The translations under genes and the position numbers were made by a program. Under the pieces are notes generated by a model. The model made no database searches and had not been told where the DNA came from. It saw only the letters and a list, made by a program, of their open reading frames with translations. Shown here one piece after another: positions 21,971-32,998 of a DNA stretch of 64,000 nt. The stretch is from the NCBI GenBank assembly GCA_945859605.1, contig OX243822.1, positions 4,685,696 through 4,749,695 of the forward strand, read 5' to 3'. Position 1 is the stretch's first letter; every line of letters begins with the position of its first letter. The DNA comes from Lumbricus rubellus (lineage: Eukaryota > Annelida > Clitellata > Crassiclitellata > Lumbricidae).

Positions 21971-22012
21971 ATTTAGACACCTTTAAAAACAATTAAAAAT
22001 TATATTATATGT
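21971..22012 (+). promoter_or_regulatory. GACACC/TATA promoter-like unit in R1
   Basis: ATTTAGACACCTTTAAAAAC, then a TATATTATATG stretch beginning 19 nt after CACC. Paralogues at 37612, 42885 and 46850. Confidence 0.48.
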
Positions 22013-22121
22013 GTACGTGACGGCATACCCATGGATCAGCAGTTCGAAACGAGTTTACAAAGCAACAGTAGAGTTAGAGAGAGCAAGAAGATGAGTTTCT
22101 GTCGTCTGGTGGCCACAATAG

Positions 22122-22602
22122 CAGAGATTTTCAAACTGTGGTCCGCAGACCATTTGGGGTTCGTCGCTCGTTGCCAAGAAGTACCCTCAAGCAGGTCCCA
22201 AAAACAACATAAAAATCGTACATTTGCAAGGTTTTCATTATCATCATGAGCTTTTTTTATTGAGCTATAAAAACAACTGAGCTTTCTTTGGTTGTTACTT
22301 ACTTATGTCTAGTTACTCTAGTAACATTAGTTCCCTCCGGTGTTATTTTTTAGTGCACGCTTTTTGTATTTGTGAAGTAAAAGCAGAGACGCTATTGCTG
22401 CTAAAAGTAATTTCTTAAAATATAATATTAATATTTCTCAACGTTCTTCTTAACAATGGATAGATTTTAAAGGGAAAAGCTGATCAGAAATAAGAAGATT
22501 ATGACGACAATGACGAGAAAATTAAAAAAACACCGCAAGTATGATTCAGAGTATATTTCATATTGTTTCACTGCAATCATAGCAAAATGCTGATTAACCT
22601 CA

Positions 22603-22660
<58 letters not shown>

Positions 22661-22759
22661 AAACTCTGTCTATTGAGTCAATGAAACCAGCGAAATTAAT
22701 GGGTCCACAATCTAACCACGACATAATACGGGATCAGCTTAAAAACTTCGAAACCTCTG
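22122..22759 (+). mobile_element. hAT element derived from a BED-finger transposase, copy in R1
   Basis: Ends CAGAGATTTTCAAACTG and, from the right, CAGAGGTTTCGAAG match the R3 copy at 43041-43683. Part of the transposase remnant has been replaced by a (GT)28 run at 22604-22659. R4 (near 46990) is an empty site reading GGCCTCTAAAGCCAG. Confidence 0.75.
22604..22659. repeat. (GT)28 microsatellite
   Basis: Perfect GT array lying where R3 reads TTTGTGTTATTTATGTG, so the array arose or expanded after the copies separated. Confidence 0.95.
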
Positions 22760-23312
22760 CTCTATAATTGCCAGATTGTAGTTAGGTAACAGAGATTGGC
22801 AAACAACCTTCAATGGTTTTTGGGACACCTTTCTGTCATAAATTCAAAACAACTCAGCTTGACAAAAATATGTTTTTTCGTTTAACAACGTTTTACGGGT
22901 GTCGAATAATGCCGCATTTATCAATTATTAACAAACTGTCATTTTGACGCGTCTAAATAAAAAAAATCTCACACGAAAGTGCATAGCAATAAAATCTACC
23001 CATAATAAATCTGAAACAAATAAGTCTTAAGGTTTTTAAAAAATAGTGATAAAGAAGATAATTTTCGAATAAAGTCCCGAAGTTTTCCGTTCAGTTCTAA
23101 CTGATCCTGATTTGAGCAAGCCACAGCATTCGCGACAAAATTCCGATAAACACGGACTGCAGCCAAATTTTGGCTGCAATGGCTTTCCACGTTCCTACTG
23201 GTCATTGTTGTGTGCAAAAGGAATGGTGAGAATCGTTTTGAAGCATTCACAATATCAAATTAAAGGTGAATGGTGTCGCGAAGCTGTTGATTCCTGGAAA
23301 AGACACTCACTT

Positions 23313-23356
23313 TTTAGACAACCATTAGAAGTGTGCACATAAATACTATATATAAG
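23313..23356 (+). promoter_or_regulatory. GACAACC/TATA promoter-like unit in R1 (one-base insertion)
   Basis: TTTTAGACAACCATTAGAAG, then 23 nt from the last C to TATATATAAG. R3 copy at 44331 lacks the extra base. Confidence 0.42.
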
Positions 23357-23825
23357 TCCCATATATTAAATATTATTAATTTTCATTAACAGTTTGTATG
23401 ATAAGCTAATGCCATTGATAATTATTTGGTGGGGTCGTTAAAATGAAACAAAACATAATTTTGCGTTTCCCGTGATCAACATAATATTCACTCTTACTAT
23501 ACCTAGTATATTTACTTTTATAATCTAACTGATCCTGTGACCACAAGGTCAACTGTAATGAAACATTATTTGAAGCCTAGCCTATAATTATTACACCGCT
23601 CACATCAGTGACCATTCAATAGCACATACATGTATAATGATTAACCCTGTTGAAAACTGCTTATATTCAGACCAAAATTGCCTTCAGACCATCTGTGTCG
23701 ACTATTGCTGCACTGATAGCTTTACCTGGAGTGTAGGACATTATACCTCTGGACACTAACCCCCACGAACAAAAGCCCCGGACATTATCCGACCGAATTT
23801 GAGTTGGGCATTCCCCCCTCGGACA

Positions 23826-24034
23826 AAGGATAGTACACATCGTTATTTTCTTGTCTAATTTTTTTTAAATCTACAAATAATTACATACAATAAAGATTCT
23901 ATTTTGATTCAATTATAAATGTTTTACATGCCTTTAGTTAGTTAAATTTTAGCCTTGCGCCCCTCCTCCCCACCCCGATGTCCATAAAATAACTTGGAAA
24001 AGCGCCCTAAAGTCAGAAAAGGTTGGGAACCGCT
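23826..24034. mobile_element. hAT terminal fragment in R1
   Basis: The right end AGAAAAGGTTGGGAACCGCT has the same hAT signature. The stretch is absent from R3 at the matching place (about 44835), which suggests an insertion, but the left end is unclear. Confidence 0.45.
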
Positions 24035-24169
24035 AATCTACGGTGTTCGATCGATTCGTGTAAAAAGTTGTCAACATAGGAAAAGCTACTATGCCATCTC
24101 ACCTAACAAACGCAATACCTCTACGTTGTTCTCTGTTGTCTGACGTCTAACCCGCCCTCAGAGAAAGAC

Positions 24170-24569
24170 GATTGCACCGAGTGTGGTAAGTACAGACACT
24201 CAAGGTGACCTCAATTATAGGCCATGAATTGTTTCGCTATACGACTCTGCATATCGCGACCAAGATAGCCAGCGTCACCTCCTCCACAATCCTGCTTTTG
24301 ACTGGCACTGCCAAAGCATGTTGTGTCAGTGAAACTTCTGTCTCTTACATCTTATAGCATTGACGATCAACTGGATCAATTTTTTACTACACTCTCGGCA
24401 TCAAAGGGTTAAGTTCAGTTTTATATGACGTTGATCCAGCCTTGACGAAGGCTTATGACAACAGAGGCCGTTGCCCTAGAAAAAATGTTTGGGCGTATTA
24501 CAGCACTGTTTTGACGGAAGTGCCAAAAATAAATATCGTAGTTTGAGCACGTCTTAGAGGTGTCTTGGT
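24170..24569 (-). ncRNA. Candidate small-RNA unit in R1 with modules B and A and palindrome
   Basis: Minus strand: CCAAGACACCTCTAAGACG, 23 nt, TATTTATT (24528-24535). Next comes module B (24425-24480: GGCAACGGCCTCTGTTGTCA, TAAGCCTTCGTCAAGGCTGG), then module A (24272-24311: CAGTGCCAGTCAAAAGCAGG, TGGAGGAGGTGACG), then TTACCACACTCGGTGCAATC at 24171-24190. The fullest version of the layout. Confidence 0.45.
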
Positions 24570-24681
24570 GTCGGATTGTCTAGCAATATTCTGAATTTTC
24601 GCCAAGAAAGTTCCAAAGCTACGTCAGTGTCAACAATCATGCGTAAAACTTAACAGTTACTTGAATTCTGCGGTTTTTGAG

Positions 24682-24860
24682 TGTTTGTATGCGTTTGTTA
24701 CAGCGCCCTTTCAAGCTTCTGCTCAAAGGTGCTCCCCGACTACAGCGCTGATACTTCACTAGAGTTTCACGCCGAAGCCCTGATCAATTGCGAATGAATG
24801 ACTTGCCCAAGGTCCCTATGCGGCGACTTGAGGTGAATTCGAACCTGCAACCTAGATCAT
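24682..24860 (-). mobile_element. tRNA-derived SINE family 1, diverged
   Basis: GCGCCCTTTCAAGC...TTTCACGCCGAAGCCCTGA...GAATTCGAACCTGC retains body and box B; the tRNA head beyond box B is lost where it meets the RTE relic. Confidence 0.7.
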
Positions 24861-25330
24861 AGGACAACATTTGTCTGTTATGTCATGTCATTCCGCCACC
24901 GTCGCTCTGCGACGGTTGGCTGCACGAATAGATGAGCATCTTCCACAGTTGTCTACCAAGCCTCCTCTCAGAAAGTCCAGTCCATTTCAAGATGTTGTCT
25001 ATCCATGCTGTTCTAGGTCTTCCTCTTCCTCTTTTCCCCTTCCATCAAACCCGTCATCGGGCTGTTTTCTATGCTGTCCTTTTGCTGTCTCATGACGTTT
25101 CCGAAGTATCGCAACTTTCTTGTTTTTACGTGGGTCAACAGTTCTTGCTTTGTTCCTGCTATGGAGTACACCTGTCCGTTGGTCAACTTTTTTGTCCATG
25201 GGATTTGTCTTGACCTCTAGAATGTCATCCCCTCCTCTTAACGTTTTTCTATTCCTTTTAAATCACGTCTCAGATCTCTCTGTCTTCCCATAAAACCTCT
25301 TTCTTCATCCAGATATACTCGCACTGGAAC
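24860..25330 (-). pseudogene. RTE-type LINE C-terminus relic, second family
   Basis: The minus-strand translation gives LTHVKTRKLRYFGNVMRQQK and, in a shifted frame, GKRGRGRPRTAWIDNILKW, then TGLSERRL. This is the basic C-terminal tail of RTE proteins, distinct in sequence from the elements at 14548 and 51933. ATGACATGACATAACAG at its 3' side may be the tail repeat. Confidence 0.65.
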
Positions 25331-25334
25331 ACAC

Positions 25335-26285
25335 AGTGCTGCTCAATGGTCACTGCTGTGAGCGGCGAAATAATTATTAGCTTTAAATTACGTCACATTA
25401 CAGAGAAATTTATGGAAAAGGATTGGCTATAGAATTGAAAACCGTGCATTTGCACTAGCTGAATGGAATAAACTTTAGAACTTTATTCGCAAATTATCTT
25501 CTTTTTAGTTGTTCGATAAAACCATAAATTATGATTAAATTGTTCAGATTTATCATGAGATTTTCCTGTTGCGCCTTTTTTTACAATACATGTTTGTTTA
25601 GTCGCGTTATAAGTGATTTAAGGATAGGCCTACTGTATAAAAGCGGCACACTTAGACACCCGTAAAAAAGTGTTAGACGATAATAGATTTTCGTGTTGCG
25701 CTATGTGCCGAACAAGTATCTTTCAAAATCAATGGCCTCTTCTGTCATAGGCCATCGTCAAATCTTCTGGTCCTGTAACTGCAAGTTCATCCCTTTGTTT
25801 CCTGGTCGAATGAGTCCACGGCGCCTTTTGTGGCGTTGTAATCACCTATTTCTTTAGATAGATTTATGCAAAAGAAAGTAATCTACACTCATATAATGCA
25901 ACCTGAAATAGAAATCATACAGCAAAGAATGGCTAATTCATATGCAAAAATACAAGAACCACATATCTCCAACAATTCAGTTCTATCAACTACTATGCTT
26001 ACATCTACATAGTGTAGAAATGATTTATCCAGTACTGGAGTATGAAACCTTACTTTTCACACTAGACTGCCGCTAGGTGGCAGCGAAACTTGGCACAGCT
26101 GAAAACGACATTGTGAAGAAAAAACATATTATATAACAAAAGATACAAAAGCAAAAGTCTATTTTCTTTTATTAAAAAAAGTATACGAAAAAAAGTAGGC
26201 TGGGGGTTATTTTTTTACCCCCCCGGTTACCCTATAAGGGTTAACACAAGATAATCGCTCACCCTTTTCAAAATCGGTATGAATA
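25335..26285. other. Intergenic; one promoter-like unit, otherwise nothing recognised
   Basis: Contains the unit at 25651. AGGGTTAA at 26238-26245 resembles a piggyBac-type terminus, but no partner end was found. Confidence 0.4.
25651..25790 (+). ncRNA. Candidate small-RNA unit, module B
   Basis: CTTAGACACCCGTAAAAAAG with a weak TATA (TAGATTTT) after 23 nt. Module B at 25735-25778 reads GGCCTCTTCTGTCATAGGCC, ATCGTCAAATCTTCTGG. Confidence 0.35.
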
Positions 26286-26289
26286 TCTG

Positions 26290-26505
26290 TGTGGCGCGGT
26301 GGTGTAGTGAATATGTTCGTTGTCTTGCAGTCGGAGGATTGCAGGTTCGGATTCACCTCAAGTCGTCACGTAGGAACCATGGGCAAGTCCCTCACTCGCA
26401 ATAAATTGCTCAGCACTTCGACGTGAAACTCCGATGCAGTGTCCGTGCAGCAGTCGGGAAGCGCCTCTGAGTAGTGATGTTGAAGCGCACGTATACAAAC
26501 AAAGA
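26290..26505 (+). mobile_element. tRNA-derived SINE family 1
   Basis: Begins GTGGCGCGGTGGTGTAGTG; box B is GGTTCGGATTC. The body has AAACTCCGATGCAGTGTCC and ends AAGCGCACGTATACAAAC. Confidence 0.78.
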
Positions 26506-26955
26506 TATTATTTTCTCACTTCAATCACATGCAACGTTGATTCAGCCGCATTTTGCTACAGTTTCCAAAGAAGTAAGTTGGTATCAATATTCTCTATTAG
26601 ACTTCCAGAAAACGCACATTAGTTTACAGGTGAGATAAATAAATAACTTTTTATGCGAAGCCATACAACATTCTTATAATAAACCTCTTTGGGAAAAAGC
26701 TCCAACTCCAGGTAGGGCTAGATCACGTTGCCTGTTTAATTCATGAAAAGTGCAGGCTGACACACCGCAGCCTGGTAGACAGAAGTTACTTTGTCGCTGT
26801 TGGTATAAGAAAACAGTTAATCAATTAATGTATATTTTTATTTCAATATTGAACTTCGTTTTCTGGCATCAAAAGATACTGACGACAATTTTTATGGGAA
26901 ACAAATTGCACTTCAGCGAACGTTAATCACTCTAACACTGCAATTGAAGTTTCGC

Positions 26956-26997
26956 CTATTTATTAAGCAAACTAAACTCTAAAAGAGGTGTGCGCTA
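26956..26997 (-). promoter_or_regulatory. CACACC/TATA promoter-like unit (weak)
   Basis: GCGCACACCTCTTTTAGAG, 23 nt, ATAAATAG. Confidence 0.35.
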
Positions 26998-27253
26998 ATA
27001 ATTATTGTTGAGCTGCTCTCTGTGTACAGATACCCAATTAATGGTTGTTGGTGTAAATCTCATAATTAGATTTTTGTTGTCTTGGCTTACATCTGTAAAT
27101 ATTCACCCCACTTGCTAGTTGCTGTTACCGAGGTACGGATCGATATGCATGGCCCAAAAAAATGAATGATTATTTTCGCCCCTCCGTTAATTCAGGCCTA
27201 GGTCTTGCCCGACTGCTGTTAAAATTGAATGTTCATGAGATTGTCAAACTAGT

Positions 27254-27296
27254 GTCCGACACCTTTTTATGAGTTACTTCTGATGTGCTAAATATC
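27254..27296 (+). promoter_or_regulatory. GACACC/TATA promoter-like unit (weak)
   Basis: GTCCGACACCTTTTTATGAG, 25 nt, TAAATATC; the spacing is the longest of the set. Confidence 0.3.
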
Positions 27297-28029
27297 TTCG
27301 TTGCAAAAATTTCGCAATGAGATGTCGCGAAAAAGTTTCATTGTCCATAAGAGCCGTAACGGTTGTTATCACAGGATGACTTAAAACTTTGAAATAAGTA
27401 AAAGCGGTCACATTCTAATTTTTGCTGTTGCACTGGAAATCCAATATAAAAAAGATTTCCCCATTCTTTCTACGCTCAACCCAGTTGATTATCTCCAGAA
27501 CCATAACCATAAATTTTATTGAATCCAAGTAACAGTATTGGTATCGAAAAAAACAACAACGCAAGTTAAAGCAAACTGTATACCTACAAAAGGAACAAAA
27601 GGTCATGACCCCAAGGAGCTTGGTCCCGCTAGTGGGCCACCTGTATACAACGAAATGAATTTTTGCAGGTATTGAAACATAAGTGTATAATTATTAACAC
27701 TTAGCTAGTTAACTAAGTTTAATCTAAATTGATAATCGAGCATTAGACATTTAGAATTTTAGACCACAACCTGCGTGACAAGATGTGATCGAAGTCTTGT
27801 CTTAAAGAGCGAGATACGAGATATCTGCGCCAGATCCACATTAAACGACAGATATCACAAATTTTAAAACAACATTACAATAGGCTACGACTTTAACCCT
27901 CATGCGACCAACATATTTTACTCCTTAATATGACCAACTGGGGTCCCTTGGGACCCCAATAGTCGATAACACGTTCAGTGCTTTATTTGCTTGTTGAAAC
28001 TTCATTTTATGTTGCTATAGTTCAAGATA

Positions 28030-28160
28030 TGGCAGTTTGTTGTTTGTTTGATGTGTAATTGTTATAGCGCCCATCATAATAACTACTCAGAAGCGCTCCC
28101 GACTACTGCGCGGACACTGAATCGGAGTTTCACGTCGAAGCGCTGAGCAAAAGCTCCCTC
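28030..28160 (-). mobile_element. SINE family 1, body fragment inside the piggyBac relic
   Basis: Only the 3' part (TTGTTATAGCGCCC...CTCAGAAGCGCTCCCGAC...TTTCACGTCGAAGCGCTGAG) remains. A second partial copy follows at 28240-28318. Confidence 0.62.
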
Positions 28161-28239
28161 CACTGAGCGATGTTTCGTTGGGTATTTATTACCTTCTAAT
28201 AATAATCGGCCAGATTATTAATGCTCTACTCAGCGTCAA

Positions 28240-28318
28240 TTGAAACTACTCAGAAGCGCTCCCGACTACTGCGTGAACACTGAATCGGAGTTTCACGGAG
28301 TTTCACGTCGAAGTTGGC
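28240..28318 (-). mobile_element. SINE family 1, short fragment
   Basis: Repeats the ACTCAGAAGCGCTCCCGAC to TTTCACGTCGAAG part of the preceding fragment, with an internal duplication GGAGTTTCAC. Confidence 0.55.
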
Positions 28319-28499
28319 CCTGGCTGCCGGGATTGAATTTCTACACCCCAGTTCTTTATCGCACCTCTGGTTGGTGCTTAGTTTGTCTGAATCACTGCTT
28401 GCTATGCCATGTGAAGTGTTACCATGGCATATCCAATTACTGTCAAGAAGGTACGTCGACGCCATGATCTCTGCGAGATCTACCAATCTGGATTATTGC

Positions 28500-29030
28500 T
28501 GAGACACATAATTGTAAGAAGCAATTCCAGTGATGTCGAAGATGTTGAAGAATATCGTCATGGACCAACAGTTGACTTTTCTTCTTGTGGTGCGCATTAT
28601 AATTATTATCCAGGTGATAAATAGGCCTAATGATTGTCAACACCCCTTTTGGTTCCATTATAATGGAGGTTTACTTCTGGCTTGTTGTTCATCTAGGAGT
28701 AAGTGGTGGCATCGTGCTGCAGAGTGAATAAACAGAACAGCTGTGCCTGGTTTAGGAATAAATGATAACTTACAATAGTAGGTTGGTCATGAAATGCAAA
28801 CAAAGAGCTCATTTCCTGGCGCCCCATGCCTGGCCTTCATTTCCTATATGAAATTTTTATCTGGTACAACGTTTCTGCCACTGTGCCGCCATGGTGGCTG
28901 GTGATACCAGTTGTTTCACAACTCTTGACTTGTCTCACGCTGTTCCCTCTGTCACTACCCGGGTATATGTCAATGGCTATGAAGTGACAGCATCGCAGCA
29001 CACCATATCTTGATACCATACTTTTAGTTT
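28500..29030 (-). pseudogene. piggyBac transposase relic
   Basis: Minus-strand fragments in shifting frames include VVKQLVSP, GNELFVCIS, and NKPEVNLHYNGTKRGVDN before a stop. The last is the conserved piggyBac block YNxTKxGVD containing a catalytic Asp. Stops and frameshifts make it a pseudogene. Confidence 0.72.
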
Positions 29031-30034
29031 GCAGGTTTGAACTTTATGTGCTGCCTGAAGTTACACCTGCCACAGTAAGCTCATCCACTCACAGACTTGT
29101 AAGCTTACCAGGAAGAAATTCCTTGGCAATGATACTGAGCAGAAAACATTTTTCTTAGGTAACGGAAAGCAGCAACTTTGTTGTTGTTCAGCCTTTCAGT
29201 GACATATGAAGTGTTTTATGTTCAATTGCCTTATTGCAAAATCCCATGTACCGGTACTTCAGGGTGCACGAAATTGTGTCCTGGACATGGTCATTATTTG
29301 TGCTATAGCGTTTTCCAACACCACTATATTCCAGAATTGTCTGTATTGCTTCTTTTGCACTAAATCGTACTGGATAAATTCTCGCTGTCATAATATCTTT
29401 TCATAAAATAGCGTTCGGTTCCATAGGAAAAATCGTCCTAAGGTTGAGGTCTCGAGGGACCCCACCAGATATTTTATATTTAAAAAATAACCGCAAAAGT
29501 TAAACCAGATTTTACTAAATGTAAATAATGAGCGATGTCCAAGTGACAAATTCATAAAACGTCGTTAAAAAATATTGATTAGCAAAAAAGTAGCACGAGC
29601 CGAAACAGTGCTGGGGTCCCCGAGGACCCCAGTTGGTCGTTTGAGGGTTAATACACACTCTTTATCCTCAATCATAATTGCTACATTTAAAACTGACACA
29701 GCGCAGAACAATTAATGTTCCTCTTGCTGACGACACCCATAGCGCGATATCATTTTATATAGCTACGCTGTTGGGTCATAAATGAAATACCCCACCCAGT
29801 TAATGAACCACAAGCTAGCGGAACAACATGTTAAGGAATCTTGCCTATAATATACTATTCTATTCACGGTCTACAATAGGTTATAAATTCCGTGTCTCAT
29901 ATCTTTCCGAGAGGAAAGGAAGCGATTAAGGAATCTCATTCTTGACTGCACACAATCTCTCTCCCCCCCCCCACATCCCATAATCCTTCAACCTCGCTCA
30001 CATTTGCCTGTCTACTCCGCTCACGCAGAAAGAG

Positions 30035-30320
30035 ACGATTGCACCGAGTGCTGTAAGTAAGGCATCCTTCAGTTGCCATTGGCCTTGAATTGGTTCGTTA
30101 TACGACACTATAATATCGTGACGAAGTTAGCAACCAGTGACCTCCAGATAACAAACGTTGACCTCCTTCTTATTCTGCTCTTGACTGGCATTTCCACTCC
30201 ACACGGCGCTGGTGCCATGGAGACAATCAAACACGGTTTGTCGTAGTCGTGACTCGTGTATCACAGCTGAAACACAAGTATAAATAGGGTCGTTAGAAAC
30301 CGTTTTTAGAGGTGTTTCAG
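30035..30320 (-). ncRNA. Candidate small-RNA unit in R2, module A plus palindrome
   Basis: Minus strand: TGAAACACCTCTAAAAACGG, 24 nt, TATTTATA (30279-30286). Module A 30160-30197 (AATGCCAGTCAAGAGCAG, AGAAGGAGGTCAACG), then TTACAGCACTCGGTGCAATC near 30035-30055. Paralogue of 19440-19706; the stretch between promoter and module differs most. Confidence 0.42.
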
Positions 30321-30924
30321 AAGAACGATTTAACAACGAAAGCAAAAACGATGATGATGATGATGATGATGATCAAATCTTATTTTTTTCTTATTTATTC
30401 GTAGCGATCAACAAATCAAATCAAAACAGCAAAAAACATATATAAAATTAGAATGTGCAGTGAAATAAGGAGCCAACGAATGATTAACATCTAATAGGTA
30501 AAAGATCACTAAGAAAGGGTCACCCAGAAAGGGAGTGATCCCGCTAAACCTGGGCAACCACAAACTGGAGTTTATATCAAGATGGTGGTGTCAGAAGAGT
30601 GATGTTGTTATTAGACAATGTAGGCAAAACGAAATCAAGTAGATGGGTTAATGTAGAGAGAGAGCGAGAGATCCAGAACATAAGCAGTGAAAACAGAGAG
30701 CATAATAATAAAACATACATACAATGTTGATGCAGAACAAACTAGAGCTAATTCATAATTTAGATGAAAGTAGGCCATGGGATTGCAGACCATGGGCAAT
30801 GACCACAACTAGTGGGAACAAATGTTAGCATATAGCGGACAACAAGTAGCCAGACACAAAAGTTATGATCCACAACAGGTGGTTAAAAAATAATTACTGT
30901 AGCTGTAGTACCGAAATAATACTA

Positions 30925-31923
30925 CAGGGTGGGCCAAAAGTATTTGTTCAACTTTGAAGGCCTATAACTTAGGCAGTTTAGCAAGTAAGTGTATGCTTAA
31001 TGCATCAAATTAAAGGTCGTTATATCAGCTACAACTGTTTAAACATTTACATTTTTAGCTTTAATAATAATTGCGTAAAACTACTGTACTGAATATGTAT
31101 CAGTTTACAATGATTTTAATCCGTCTATCTTGCAAAACACAATACTTGGAAAATTAGTCTTTGCAAGTTTGCATTATTGATAGCCATTAAGAAATCCAAG
31201 AATTATTTAATCAAATAAATACTCAATGTGTCTTCCACGGGCTCGAATGACTGCATGAATGCGACGTGCCAACTGCCCAAGTGCCCATTGATGAGTTCCT
31301 GGCTGATCTCAGTCCAGCAACGAGTGATGACGCGCTTCAGATGCTCGACGTTTACTATCCGTTCACGATAAACCCGTTGCTGCAAAGCACCCCAGATTGC
31401 CTAATCAACGGGGTTTAAGTCATGGCTATTAGGCGGCCAGGTATGTGGTTCGATGAACTCAGGAACGTTGGCTACAGATCAATTCAGCTACACGAGCGAT
31501 GTTGTCAGCGGTTCGTGCCGAACGAGGACGGCCAGTAACAGGTTTACGTTTAGATTTTAGAACTTGCACTCGCGTCAATTTGTCTAATTAATCGGTTGAG
31601 ATTGTTTTCACTCCAGTTCATAGCAGGAAATTCATTCATCATTTGATATGCATTTAAATGTTTTTCAATTCTTAAAATTCGAATCAAAGTCCTGTCATCT
31701 TCTGTTAACGGCCCCATGATGAAATTATTGTTTACGTAAGAAAACAAGGTAGGTGCGGTGCACAATAATTATATGGCGCGTAGTGCAAGCTACCGTAATG
31801 AAATTTGTCGGACTTATAGCTGATATAACGACCTTTAATTTTATGCATTAAGCATACACTTACTTGCTAAACTGCCTAAGTTATAGGCCTTCAAAGTTGA
31901 ACAAATACTTTTGGCCCACCCTG
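30925..31923 (-). mobile_element. Internally deleted mariner-like element
   Basis: Nearly perfect inverted repeats of about 105 bp begin CAGGGTGGGCCAAAAGTA at both ends. TA target duplications are at 30923-30924 and 31924-31925. The interior holds only the two ends of a transposase gene. It is inserted in segment R2. Confidence 0.9.
31203..31765 (-). pseudogene. Mariner-like transposase pseudogene, middle deleted
   Basis: The N-terminal part reads GPLTEDDRTLIRILRIEKHL (helix-turn-helix region), then, in another frame, KRKPVTGRPRSARTADNIAR. It jumps directly to PHTWPPNSHDLNPVD, which holds the third catalytic Asp, followed by a premature stop and AIWGALQQRVYRERI. About 200 residues, including the first two catalytic residues, are missing, so this copy is inactive. 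Confidence 0.82.
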
Positions 31924-32086
31924 TATATATCAGATCAACACAGAAAGACCTGTAATGACACTACGTGAATTATAGACATAATAAACAAGGCAAGGTAAAA
32001 CTATTAACGAAATCAGTAAATGAGAATATTACACCAAAGGAAAATATACTAAAACCATAGGGTTGTAACCAAAAAATGTATTCAAC

Positions 32087-32193
<107 letters not shown>

Positions 32194-32532
32194 CTATGAC
32201 GATCAGCCGATACCCGGCGTTGTCGGATGGCGAATAAGTGGACTCTTCGTGTCTCGTTTGTGCGCTGAGAAATACTTGAAGATTTACATTACATAGCAAT
32301 CTTACAAGTATTCAGTTGATGCAGAGTGAAATTGTAATCAACATTACTTTTCGTATTTTGAAATGTACGTCTTATATTTTTTATGAGAAGTCTGGGTGAT
32401 TGTGAATATTATTGTTCCTATAATGAACTTCGTTCATGACATCAGTTCTATTAAACGGATGCTGGCGTCAATAATAATTATTAAAAGCAATAATTATGCG
32501 TTTCGGCGACGGCAAGTTTGTGCGATACACAA

Positions 32533-32965
32533 TTATTATTATTATTCCACAGTTTAACGTCGTCCTATGGCATCAATGGCCGTTGACGACAATACATAAA
32601 ATACAATGCAATGAAAATAAAAACAAATTTTTCTAGCATCCTAAAAACACCATCAACAGGTCTGGTGTCTGGATAAATCTTTACAACTTCATCAAAGTTC
32701 AATCATTAACAACTTTAAAGAGTCCATTTTACATTTTCCATGCTGATACATTGTGATATCAGGTTCATCTAATGTAATTTAATTAACATTGTTTTATTCA
32801 ACAATTCAACTTTAACTTTAAAAAGCAATTATGGCTACAAAATTTAATGTTCAATACATATAATTCTGATATCTAATGATATATAATTATTTCAATTGTT
32901 CATCTTTTCAAGCATGTTTGAAAATAAACTTAAGTAATTTACATTGCTTAAATAATAAATTATAC

Positions 32966-32998
<33 letters not shown>

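Larger units (their letters stand above)
18767..24560. repeat. Large dispersed segment R, copy R1
   Basis: Shares an ordered series of blocks with R2, R3 and R4, e.g. TTTAAAACTGACACAGCGCA, GACTAAGGCCAA(A)ACTCAGATC, AGAAGCCCAAAGAGT, TAGAAGCGGGATTGATGAAA, ATTCGCGACAAAATTCCGAT. It carries its own SINE, two hAT elements and a (GT)n expansion. An old LINE RT piece is part of the shared sequence. Confidence 0.8.
27897..29647 (-). mobile_element. piggyBac-family element, degenerate
   Basis: TTAA at 27893-27896 and 29648-29651 is the target duplication. The ends are inverted: CCCTCATGCGACCAAC and, from the right, CCCTCAAACGACCAAC. Both subterminal regions carry a GGGGTCCC/GGGACCCC palindrome. The element contains SINE fragments and a decayed transposase on the minus strand. 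Confidence 0.82.

Noticed and set aside
26200..26250. piggyBac terminus AGGGTTAA
   Set aside because: No opposite inverted end with TTAA was found within a few kilobases.
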